Source: Candidatus Diapherotrites archaeon CG08_land_8_20_14_0_20_34_12 (GTDB lineage: Archaea; Iainarchaeota; Iainarchaeia; Iainarchaeales; 0-14-0-20-34-12). Taken from it: a stretch of 32,436 bases of DNA. Each line of letters begins with the position of its first letter. Position 1 is the stretch's first letter. Positions 15,920 to 23,906 of this stretch are shown piece by piece. The notes below the pieces were generated by a model. It made no database searches. It saw only the letters and a program-made list of their open reading frames with translations, and was not told where the DNA came from. The stretch spans positions 1-32,436 of the forward strand of contig PEXL01000016.1 of NCBI GenBank assembly GCA_002779065.1. Direction: 5' to 3'. The position numbers were made by a program, and so were the translations under genes.

Positions 15920-18784
15920 TTATTGCACCTTAAGTTCATTTAATATAGAGTTATACAATTGGGGGAGCCATACATTAATTTCTGATTTTGAAAATCCAAA
16001 AATCTCTAAAAGTCCCCTATCCATTTCTATTCTTTGTTTAAATCGGGTCTCAAATTGTTCGATTAGACTTGGAAAAGATACCTTTTCAATACTTTTAAAC
16101 AGAATCTCTATTTGATTAATGTCTTTATTAGAAAACTCTTTTATATTTGGTATATTCATTAGGACAAAGTCGTTTTCTAAGAATTCAAGAAAACCTTCGG
16201 TTGTTTCCTTTTTTAATCTTAATAATTCAAATAATCCAAGTGAGCTGTTCAAAAATAATGCAATTAACTTTGCTTCTATTCCTTTTGAATTAAAGATTGT
16301 GAAAGCATGTGTTGTATAAAATTGATTATCAGAGTATACTGCAACAAGATTTGTGTTTTTTGAATTTAATCTTATTCTATGAAGCAGGGCAAGGTTAGTT
16401 TTCTTATTAACAATTTTCTTATTTAATATTTCCCAGCTAAAATCACCTTTCCATTTTGAAAATTGTTTTATCTTTTTAAATTCAGCGTATTCTTTTGTAA
16501 TGAAATAATCAGAATTAGCATTAATGTTTAATGTTTTTATTCCAGTCAATGTTTTTAAAGCGGGTTCACAATTTGCATTTGGTATTTTGATTATTTCCTT
16601 CGTTGTAGTAATAGCACTAATGTTTGTTTTATCTTCCTTATATAGTTCTAATAAAACATTTCTTTTTGTTCTGGATTTATTAATAGGTCTTACGATAAAA
16701 GTTAGTTCTGAAAATCCAGCTGGCGATGCGTGTACCCCCTCTCTAATTTCCTCTGATTCAATCTTTCTAAGTTTCTTGTTCGCATTCTTTATCAAAAGTT
16801 GATTAAATTCATCAAATATTTCCTTTGAGGCTAACGAAGTGCCACCAATAATCTGCATTAAATTGTCTAAATCCGTAATTATTTGCTTTTGAGTTATTGT
16901 AAAGAATTCATAATCTTTAGTAATTAATTTCTCTTCTTTTATTTCTTTCAGTTGTTCGACTAATTCTTTTGCATATTCTTCATTCATATCAGCCTTTTTC
17001 TTTTTTAAGAATACTATTTTCGTTTTTGTTTCAGAGGTTGGTTTACACTTTTTTGCAATAATTAAAATGTCTTTAAACGCAGCGCCTTCGCTAAAAGCGG
17101 TGTCAACCACTGGTTTTATAATATATTCAACAGAATAATTGCTAAATAAAAACTTTCTAATATTTTCAGTTGATTTTCCACGAGCTATATTTATTGGAAT
17201 TACTGCTGCAACTTTTCCATTTGGCTTTAAAAGCAGTTCTGATAGGGCAATAAAATATCCCCACAAATTAATCTGATTGCCACAAATGTTTGCCAGCGTC
17301 TTATTTTGATTCAGTAAATCTCGCATTTCTTTTGGCATCTTTTCCCTATCGCTGAATGGCGGGTTCATTATCACTATATCAACTGGTTTTAGGTAGAATT
17401 CTGCCCCCTTTCCTTCGGGAGATATTGCCCCGTGTTTTTTCTTTATTATTTCCCCGCCAAAGATTGTTTTTTGGATTTGCCTTTCATATCCACTTATTTT
17501 TACTCCTCCTTTCTTGAAGTTAGTTGCTTTAAGCTGGTTTGCCAAATTCAAAGAATCCATAGTTGCTATTCTAACAACATTGGTTGTTTGCTCTATTTCC
17601 TGCATTGTCAAATTAATTGTTGTTAAGTGAGCTGCAAAAGGCATTAGGTCAATTCCAGTAATATCATTTTCCACAAATTGTTTATGGAGCTTTTTCAAGT
17701 CTTTAAATCCATAAAGTTTCTGATAAAGCTCCTGTTTTCTTTGATATGCTGCAACAAGAAGAGTTCCAGAACCACAAGAAGGGTCTATTACTGTTTCATC
17801 AAAAGAGTCAATTGTCAAACCAGCAAGAATGTTAGCTGCTATCGGATGAGTATAGAATGCAGCCAAGACTTTTCTAACTTCAAAAGGAATTAAGTCATGA
17901 AAGAATCTGCCTGCTAAGTCGTGGGTTATATATTCTGCTCTTAAGAGTTTTACTGCATCAATTGTTTCATTCAAAGTTTTTATTACATCTGGTTTGTTTG
18001 GGATATGATATAGAATGTTTGCTTGATAGATTGACCGATAATCAATTTCAGTTATTAAATCAAAGTATTGCTGGATTTCTTTAATGTTTTTGACGTTCTC
18101 TAACTCTTTAAGCTTTTTTGAGCCCGTCTTTCTTTTGTAAATGTGATAAAAGAGTAATTGGTTAAACAGCAAATAAGATGCAAGATTAATTACTTGGTTT
18201 TGAGCAGTTTTCTTATCCTTTATTTCTCCCATTGAAGCAAATAAGTCTAATTTGCTTACTACTTCTGAAACCAACTCATCAGTCTTAATTTGATAAATCA
18301 CTTGATTTAAGTCTGTCACATAGCTTTCTATTAACTTGACAACAGTATTGAAGTCAATAGTTACCTGTTCTTTTACAAACAATTCTTTGAGTTTAGTAAA
18401 AATATTTGATACTGTGTCAGTAAGGCTTTCTGTCCAAAATTGCGTTAAAATTAATGCAGTAACTTTTTCATCTAAAGCAATCCTATCCAGTCCTTGCTCG
18501 TTCAATATTACTTGATTGCTATATTTTTCTGGATAAATGAGAATGATAATGTTGTCTGTTTTTAGTTTGTTTGCATATCCTTTGGCTTGGGCTACTGCAC
18601 TTAATCCAATGTCTGATTTTCCAATCTTGACTTCAATAACAAAAGAGTGCTCTTGAATTTTAAACAAGATATCTGGGTGTTTAGTCAAAACCTTAGTTTC
18701 TCCAATCGCCTCAAAACCCAATTCTTTGAGTTTCCCAATTAGAGGTGGATATAGAGTTCTTTCTTCAATCTTTGGTAAAACCAT
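15920..18784 (-). CDS. Type IIG-like restriction-modification enzyme (N-terminal PD-(D/E)XK-like domain plus N6-adenine methylase)
   Basis: N-terminal HPDILFKIQEHSFVIEVKIGK; methylase motifs VIDPSCGSGTLL and VIMNPPFSDR; long C-terminal candidate specificity region. Confidence 0.88.
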   Translation of the reverse strand: MVLPKIEERTLYPPLIGKLKELGFEAIGETKVLTKHPDILFKIQEHSFVIEVKIGKSDIGLSAVAQAKGYANKLKTDNIIILIYPEKYSNQVILNEQGLDRIALDEKVTALILTQFWTESLTDTVSNIFTKLKELFVKEQVTIDFNTVVKLIESYVTDLNQVIYQIKTDELVSEVVSKLDLFASMGEIKDKKTAQNQVINLASYLLFNQLLFYHIYKRKTGSKKLKELENVKNIKEIQQYFDLITEIDYRSIYQANILYHIPNKPDVIKTLNETIDAVKLLRAEYITHDLAGRFFHDLIPFEVRKVLAAFYTHPIAANILAGLTIDSFDETVIDPSCGSGTLLVAAYQRKQELYQKLYGFKDLKKLHKQFVENDITGIDLMPFAAHLTTINLTMQEIEQTTNVVRIATMDSLNLANQLKATNFKKGGVKISGYERQIQKTIFGGEIIKKKHGAISPEGKGAEFYLKPVDIVIMNPPFSDREKMPKEMRDLLNQNKTLANICGNQINLWGYFIALSELLLKPNGKVAAVIPINIARGKSTENIRKFLFSNYSVEYIIKPVVDTAFSEGAAFKDILIIAKKCKPTSETKTKIVFLKKKKADMNEEYAKELVEQLKEIKEEKLITKDYEFFTITQKQIITDLDNLMQIIGGTSLASKEIFDEFNQLLIKNANKKLRKIESEEIREGVHASPAGFSELTFIVRPINKSRTKRNVLLELYKEDKTNISAITTTKEIIKIPNANCEPALKTLTGIKTLNINANSDYFITKEYAEFKKIKQFSKWKGDFSWEILNKKIVNKKTNLALLHRIRLNSKNTNLVAVYSDNQFYTTHAFTIFNSKGIEAKLIALFLNSSLGLFELLRLKKETTEGFLEFLENDFVLMNIPNIKEFSNKDINQIEILFKSIEKVSFPSLIEQFETRFKQRIEMDRGLLEIFGFSKSEINVWLPQLYNSILNELKVQ

Positions 18785-18807
18785 GTTTAATTATATGATT
18801 TTACTTT

Positions 18808-19008
18808 TTAAATGCCTTTCCTAAGAGTATATTTCTTTTGAGTTTCTATGGTTATCCTTACCTTAGCCATCTTTCCAATATATTTTGCCAATTCTGGCTT
18901 CCTTATATTAATTGTTCCATAGTCATAATTCTTGGTTTCCTTTGTAGCCAGCTTCTTTCTATCAGTAGTCCTGCTGATTTTAGCCTCATATTCAAACCTG
19001 TTAGCCAT
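18808..19008 (-). CDS. Small uncharacterised protein upstream of and co-oriented with the R-M gene
   Basis: 66-aa ORF MANRFEYEAKISRTT...YDYGTINIRKPELAKYIGKMAKVRITI; 23-nt gap to the R-M start; GAAGG upstream. Confidence 0.65.
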   Translation of the reverse strand: MANRFEYEAKISRTTDRKKLATKETKNYDYGTINIRKPELAKYIGKMAKVRITIETQKKYTLRKGI

Positions 19009-19014
19009 ATATCC

Positions 19015-19070
19015 TTCTATATAGAATAGGTTTATAAATCCTTTGGTGTAATATATTCTATATAGAATAT
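19015..19070. promoter_or_regulatory. Divergent promoter region with two TTCTATATAGAA palindromes
   Basis: TTCTATATAGAA at 19015-19026 and at 19056-19067 (the latter inside the 18-bp palindrome ATATTCTATATAGAATAT 19053-19070); centres 41 bp apart. Confidence 0.75.
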
Positions 19071-19084
19071 AAGGAAGTGATATT

Positions 19085-20281
19085 ATGGATTTCCGAAAAA
19101 TTAAAGGATTGCAAATCTGCCAAACAAAGCAGATACAAAGGGTTGAGGGCGGTTATATTGTCCCAAGCCAAAACTCAAATAAAAAATACTTTGTAGATGA
19201 GCATGAATATGATTGTACTTGCCCAGACTATAAAGAAAGGCAATGCACATGCAAGCATGCTTATGCTGTAAGGTATTACCTGCATATTGAGAAAGAAACC
19301 TCACAGGGAACGCAAACAGAGAAGCTATCCTTAACCCATAAGCAGGCATGGCACGCTTATAACCAAGCACAGAACAATGAAGTAATGCAATTTGATATTC
19401 TTCTTAAAGACTTGGTTGAAAGAATTGAAGAACCAGAACAAAGATTTGGCAGACCAAGACTAAGTCTAAAAGAACAAATATTCTGTTCAACGCAGAAGGT
19501 TTATTCCCAATTATCAAGCAGAAGGGCATACTCTTTATTCAAGAATGCACAGGCAAAGGAACAGATAGAAAAAGCCCCTAATTACAATGCAATAAACAAG
19601 CTATTGAACAGGGAAGATATTACTCCTATTTTGCACGAATTAATTTCCTTATCTGCCTTTCCATTAAAAGTAGTTGAGGAAACATTCGCCATTGATTCAA
19701 GCGGATTTAGGACAACAAGCTTTAACGACTATTGCAGGGAAAAGCACGACATAAAGAAAGAGCATGAATGGGTTAAGGTTCATATCCTCTGCGGAACAAA
19801 AACTAATGTAATATGCTCTGCCGAAATCACAGAGGAGAATGCAAGCGATTGCAGGCAGTTTATTCCATTGGCAGATAAAGCCTCAAAATCTGGTTTTAAT
19901 ATTAAGGAACTATGTGCTGACAAGGCTTATTCTTCAAGGGATAATATTGACTTTATTGATGATTTGGGCGGAACAGCATATATTCCTTTTAAAAGTAATT
20001 CCACAGGAAGAAGTAGAGGTTCTTTGCTTTGGCATAAAATGTTCCATTATTTCAAATATAGGAAAGAGGATTTTTTGGCTCACTATCACAGGAGAAGCAA
20101 TGTAGAAAGCACGTTCAACATGATAAAAGCCAAATTCGGCGACAAGATAAAGAGCAAGAACAAGACAGCACGAGTTAATGAAATGCTTTGCAAAATTCTG
20201 GCTCATAATATTGTGGTTTTGATACATGAATTTTATGAGCTTGGAATTAGCCCTGATTTAGTGTTTGGGAAGAAGGGATAA
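19085..20281 (+). CDS. Transposase with N-terminal SWIM zinc finger and DDE domain
   Basis: CTCPDYKERQCTCKHAYAVRYY (SWIM CxCxnCxH); FAIDSSGF, LCADKAYSSRDN, HYHRRSNVESTFNMIKAKFGD (DDE core). Confidence 0.88.
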   Translation: MDFRKIKGLQICQTKQIQRVEGGYIVPSQNSNKKYFVDEHEYDCTCPDYKERQCTCKHAYAVRYYLHIEKETSQGTQTEKLSLTHKQAWHAYNQAQNNEVMQFDILLKDLVERIEEPEQRFGRPRLSLKEQIFCSTQKVYSQLSSRRAYSLFKNAQAKEQIEKAPNYNAINKLLNREDITPILHELISLSAFPLKVVEETFAIDSSGFRTTSFNDYCREKHDIKKEHEWVKVHILCGTKTNVICSAEITEENASDCRQFIPLADKASKSGFNIKELCADKAYSSRDNIDFIDDLGGTAYIPFKSNSTGRSRGSLLWHKMFHYFKYRKEDFLAHYHRRSNVESTFNMIKAKFGDKIKSKNKTARVNEMLCKILAHNIVVLIHEFYELGISPDLVFGKKG

Positions 20282-20283
20282 GA

Positions 20284-20535
20284 CTAAACCATTTCTTCAA
20301 TATTTTCTAATTTTTTTCTAAAGTATAAAAAACCAATAAAACCGAGTATTATAGCTAAAACATAATTATTGAATATTATTACTCCAAAAAAGTTGGAATA
20401 TATTTCAAACAACTTGAAATATTGACCAGCAATTAATCCAATGCAAAGTGCCGAAAATATTTGCAAATAGGCAATATATTTATTATGCAACAGCACAGCT
20501 CTATCTTTTGAAGGTTTTTCTGATGTCATTTCCAA
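20284..20535 (-). CDS. Small membrane protein, two TM segments
   Basis: 83 aa; LQIFSALCIGLIAGQYF and IIFNNYVLAIILGFIGFLYF; overlaps the upstream ORF by 35 nt. Confidence 0.55.
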   Translation of the reverse strand: MEMTSEKPSKDRAVLLHNKYIAYLQIFSALCIGLIAGQYFKLFEIYSNFFGVIIFNNYVLAIILGFIGFLYFRKKLENIEEMV

Positions 20536-20743
20536 AAATCACCCAAAGCCCAATAGCAATTAAGGCAAGTCCTATCAATCCCCAAGTTATCCCTAAAGGT
20601 ACTCCCAACCACAATTCTTGTTTTGATTGAACAATAAGTAATCCTACAATAATTAAAATTACAAAACCAGTAATATCTTTCTTTTTACCCATTTTCTCTT
20701 TCTTATTTACTTCTTTCTTCCTTAAATCCCTTTCGTTATACAT
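20501..20743 (-). CDS. Small membrane protein, two TM segments
   Basis: ITGFVILIIVGLLIVQ and ITWGLIGLALIAIGLWVIFG; start trimmed to MYNERDLRKKEVNK. Confidence 0.55.
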   Translation of the reverse strand: MYNERDLRKKEVNKKEKMGKKKDITGFVILIIVGLLIVQSKQELWLGVPLGITWGLIGLALIAIGLWVIFGNDIRKTFKR

Positions 20744-20764
20744 TTGTTCACATCCTTTTATTCT

Positions 20765-20836
20765 TGCTCCCAAACCTCCATTTCTGCTCCTAAACTCACC
20801 TTTTTTGGCTACTTTAGGAGCAAAGTCCGTGAAACC
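20765..20836. repeat. Right-flank repeats: TGCTCCCAAA, TGCTCCTAAAC, inverted ACTTTAGGAGCA, and CAAAGTCCGTGAAACC
   Basis: TGCTCC starts at 20765 and 20785; ACTTTAGGAGCA 20811-20822; CAAAGTCCGTGAAACC 20821-20836. Confidence 0.8.
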
Positions 20837-20842
20837 GAAAAG

Positions 20843-20861
20843 TATTTAAATATCATGATAT
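20843..20861 (+). promoter_or_regulatory. TATA box (TATTTAAATAT) and overlapping ATATCATGATAT palindrome; predicted leaderless promoter
   Basis: TATA centre about 27 nt before ATG 20875; perfect 12-bp palindrome 20850-20861 between TATA and start. Confidence 0.65.
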
Positions 20862-20874
20862 ATTATGATAGTAT

Positions 20875-21402
20875 ATGACTAATCATGACATAGCTATCAA
20901 TGGCAAAATTAGTAATGAACAATTGTCAGAACTCCTTAAAAAGGTTGCTCCGCAATACAGCGAGCTTTCCTTGGATATCTCTGATGTAGCTAAATTTGCC
21001 AATGACCCAATGTTTTTGGCTATGTTGATGTTCCAGCTAACAAAGGAAAGAGAGCAGACAAATAAACTTTTGGAGCGCTTGGAAGAGAAGTTTGACAAAA
21101 TAATGTTGATACTTAAAACAAAAGGGATAGAGTCTTCCACTCTAAACACACAGAACACACAGCAGAGTTTTGAAGTCCTGCCGGAACAGGATGAAAAAAT
21201 TTTGCATTTAGCAGAACTAAAAAAAAGAATAACCTGTGAAGAGGTCCAAGTAGAGTTAGGCTACAAGGGCCACAATGGAGCTTCACAGCGTTTAAACAAG
21301 CTTATGAAGGAGGGACATTTGAAGAAGGTTAAAGCAGGAAGAAAAGTCTATTTTATTCCTGTTTGTGATACTGATTCTGCAAAGAATCAAATCCCCCAAT
21401 AA
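20875..21402 (+). CDS. Winged-helix-type DNA-binding protein with coiled-coil N-terminal region
   Basis: C-terminal KRITCEEVQVELGYKGHNGASQRLNKLMKEGHLKKVKAGRKVYFIP (wHTH-like). Confidence 0.65.
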   Translation: MTNHDIAINGKISNEQLSELLKKVAPQYSELSLDISDVAKFANDPMFLAMLMFQLTKEREQTNKLLERLEEKFDKIMLILKTKGIESSTLNTQNTQQSFEVLPEQDEKILHLAELKKRITCEEVQVELGYKGHNGASQRLNKLMKEGHLKKVKAGRKVYFIPVCDTDSAKNQIPQ

Positions 21403-21450
21403 CCTTCCACTCCCAACAAACAAATGTCCCTTCCTCCTTTGCCTTAACCC

Positions 21451-21498
21451 CTTTTCTTTTTCTTCAATATGTTCTTAATATCAAAAGAAAAAGAAAAG
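21451..21498. repeat. Large inverted repeat CTTTTCTTTTTCTT...AAGAAAAAGAAAAG
   Basis: 14-bp perfect arms 21451-21464 and 21485-21498. Confidence 0.75.
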
Positions 21499-21624
21499 CT
21501 AGTTGCACCAAAAGAAAAAGAAACTAATTGAATAAGTTGCGCAAAAAAGAAAGAAAACTACTTTTGAAAATTTGAGTATTGCAGCCTTACGTCAAGAAGA
21601 AAGAAATAAAATAAAAATAAGAAA

Positions 21625-21638
21625 GGGGCTTTTGCCCC
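21625..21638 (-). terminator. GGGGC-TTTT-GCCCC hairpin near the 3' end of the minus-strand membrane protein gene
   Basis: 5-bp GC stem about 25 nt from the stop codon. Confidence 0.5.
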
Positions 21639-21663
21639 AAGGTCTGCCTAATGTAACTAGTTA

Positions 21664-22029
21664 CTACTTAGTTGCATCAACAGTTTTACCCATTACGTAG
21701 ATAGCCTTCAAAGCCAAGATTATGGCTGCTGGGGCTACGAACACTACAATCTGGCTTACAATGCCCTGTAGATAAGTCCCTAATGGATTAAGAACTGCAT
21801 CCAATGGCAATAATGTAGCGTTTCCTACTGACATTAAAGCTATTGTAGCTACTAAAAATGGGATTAATTCTTTATCAGATACATTCAGGAATCCTACGAT
21901 TAAACCTAGGACTACTAATAGAAGGGTTACATACCCCATGTATTCGGCTACTAAAGAACCTCCGACTGCTGCTACTATTGCTAATAGCACACCTAAAATA
22001 AAGGCTATACTTCCTAATTGTTCACTCAC
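21664..22029 (-). CDS. Small polytopic membrane protein (about 4 TM)
   Basis: Successive hydrophobic segments; AGGTGTAATTGTG context at the start on the minus strand. Confidence 0.65.
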   Translation of the reverse strand: MSEQLGSIAFILGVLLAIVAAVGGSLVAEYMGYVTLLLVVLGLIVGFLNVSDKELIPFLVATIALMSVGNATLLPLDAVLNPLGTYLQGIVSQIVVFVAPAAIILALKAIYVMGKTVDATK

Positions 22030-22169
22030 AATTACACCTCCCTGTATACTTTTAATAATAATTGACCATCTATTTAAAGCTATCTGTCTATCCCTTTTTC
22101 GACTATTGACTATCTTTATGTTATATTAATATATACCCTAAAGTAATACTAATCCGAATTAATCTCTAG

Positions 22170-22766
22170 CTATGATTGATGCTTTTTCTTTAGGGTTTTC
22201 CTTAGTGTTAACATAGGGTTTACTGCTAAGAATAAGAAGTATAGAAAACCCCAAGGAGCAATTAGCTCCGGAAATCTAAGTGCTTCAATCGGATTATGCT
22301 TTGAAATTGTCTTAACTAAATTACTTGGCTCAAATACTAGTGAATATGCGGTAAAAACGATTAATGCTAACATCAGCGAGAAAGCAAGCATAAGTAAATT
22401 ATAATTAATAGTTTCTTGCCTTTGTTCTAATTTTATTTTAGATTTTATGTGGTAGAAGTTTATTACAAATGAAACCCAGAAAAATGCTAAAACAAAAATG
22501 CCTGTGCTATATGCAAAATATGATGCAATCAGTAAAAATAAAACAATCATAACTATAACTGAAAATTTTTCTTTTATTTCCAAAGCGTTTTCGTAATACC
22601 ATTTAACCACAAAATCATTAATCATTAGAGCATATGCCTCTAGCACAAGAATGATTAGTCCATTTGCCAGCAACCAATTTCCCGCAAAGTTTTGAAAGAA
22701 TAATGCATACAGGAAAAATAAAGCCATCCCTATGTGCGATAATTTATAGATTTTTTCTTCGATCAT
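22170..22766 (-). CDS. Polytopic membrane protein of unknown function
   Basis: 198 aa with several TM segments (ALFFLYALFFQNFAGNWLLANGLIILVLEAYALM, IVMIVLFLLIASYFAYSTGIFVLAFFWVSF). Confidence 0.65.
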   Translation of the reverse strand: MIEEKIYKLSHIGMALFFLYALFFQNFAGNWLLANGLIILVLEAYALMINDFVVKWYYENALEIKEKFSVIVMIVLFLLIASYFAYSTGIFVLAFFWVSFVINFYHIKSKIKLEQRQETINYNLLMLAFSLMLALIVFTAYSLVFEPSNLVKTISKHNPIEALRFPELIAPWGFLYFLFLAVNPMLTLRKTLKKKHQS

Positions 22767-22808
22767 TTAGCCACCAGGCACAAAACTATTAAATTGTAAA
22801 ACATATCG

Positions 22809-23369
22809 TCAAATTTTAGGATTCAATTGTTTCCCGGATTCTGGCCTTGAAAAATCAAAGCAATCTTGCTTTTTCAGGATAAAATAGCATTCCTTTTCAT
22901 TATTTAAAGCGCATTTTGTTTCAACGCAATCGATATCCTCTTCAAAAACGTTTGAAAAGATAGCAGCCAATATGCCGCGCATAATATGGTCTGCATTTTC
23001 TGTAGGATTTTTTATAATCACAGTAAAAGGGTTGTCAATTAAAGCAACAATTGCCTGCTTCTCTTTATAGTTTGCATTAACCACATGCAATTGCCCCCAG
23101 CCGGAATATGAAATATATTCAATCCAGAAACTTAGTAATTCATCCTTATTCTTGAATTCAATTTGCGAATTCTTTCTTATCTGTTCTTTTGTAGTTTCCT
23201 TTATATCATAATACAATTTTCTGCAGAATTCACTATCCTTAATAGTCATTAAAGAGGCAAAAACAGCCAAAGGGCTAATAACAAAAGGTTCATTTGCCAA
23301 GTAAAAATTATTGTGCACGAATTTCAGGTTGTTTGTGAAAATAAATTTGTCAAAGAATCTATTCAGCAT
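22809..23369 (-). CDS. V4R (4-vinyl reductase) domain protein
   Basis: C-terminal MRGILAAIFSNVFEEDIDCVETKCALNNEKECYFILKK is V4R-like. Confidence 0.75.
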   Translation of the reverse strand: MLNRFFDKFIFTNNLKFVHNNFYLANEPFVISPLAVFASLMTIKDSEFCRKLYYDIKETTKEQIRKNSQIEFKNKDELLSFWIEYISYSGWGQLHVVNANYKEKQAIVALIDNPFTVIIKNPTENADHIMRGILAAIFSNVFEEDIDCVETKCALNNEKECYFILKKQDCFDFSRPESGKQLNPKI

Positions 23370-23640
23370 ATTTTACCTCTCTCAGAATCTGATGTATTGT
23401 CCTGTATTTTTCAACTTCTATCGGCCATACAATTAAGGAATTGCCTGCTCTTTTGCTTAACACCAAATGTTTATTTATAAGTTTTTTCAAATAATAAGTG
23501 TACTTTGTTGAAGCTTTTCTTTTTTCCTTCCTTAATTTTACATTCTCTTTAAAATGGTCAGCAATTTCCAATGCTGAAATAGGCCAATATTCTTTAATTA
23601 TTTCCAATATAACTTTCTCGCGATCAATTATCTCTGGCAT
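23359..23640 (-). CDS. Winged-helix transcriptional regulator
   Basis: ILEIIKEYWPISALEIADHFKENVKLRKEKRKASTKYTYYLKKLINKHLVLSKRAGNSLIVWP; overlaps the V4R gene start by 11 nt. Confidence 0.7.
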   Translation of the reverse strand: MPEIIDREKVILEIIKEYWPISALEIADHFKENVKLRKEKRKASTKYTYYLKKLINKHLVLSKRAGNSLIVWPIEVEKYRTIHQILREVKYAE

Positions 23641-23705
23641 GCCAATGACAGTATTACAATAACCTTACTTATATTTAAATATAGCTTATCAAAAGTGGGC
23701 ATGCC
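23636..23705. promoter_or_regulatory. Two GGCATGCC palindromes flanking an AT-rich promoter region
   Basis: GGCATGCC 23636-23643 (contains the HTH start codon on minus) and 23698-23705; extended arms TTATCTCTGGCATGCC / GGCATGCCAGAATAA. Confidence 0.55.
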
Positions 23706-23906
23706 AGAATAAGTTATTATTTAATATCCTCCCAACCATTTTTATTTAATGCCTTCTTTGGGAAAATTTCTGACGATTTGGTTGTTTCAGCGAAAAAAAC
23801 GCAGAGAATTTCCCCAAAAAATGATTTTACTAAGTGGTGTTCCTTTGAGGCAATTGATTCTGAAACCGGAAAGAAAAGGATGTTCAGGATAAAAATTAGC
23901 AGATAA

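Noticed and set aside
19009-20300. Terminal inverted repeats for the SWIM-DDE transposase
   Set aside because: No matching ends or target duplication seen by eye; the upstream palindromes have no counterpart downstream of the stop.
20284-20743. Two small TM proteins considered as a holin/toxin pair
   Set aside because: Only generic TM segments are visible; no family signature supports a toxin role.
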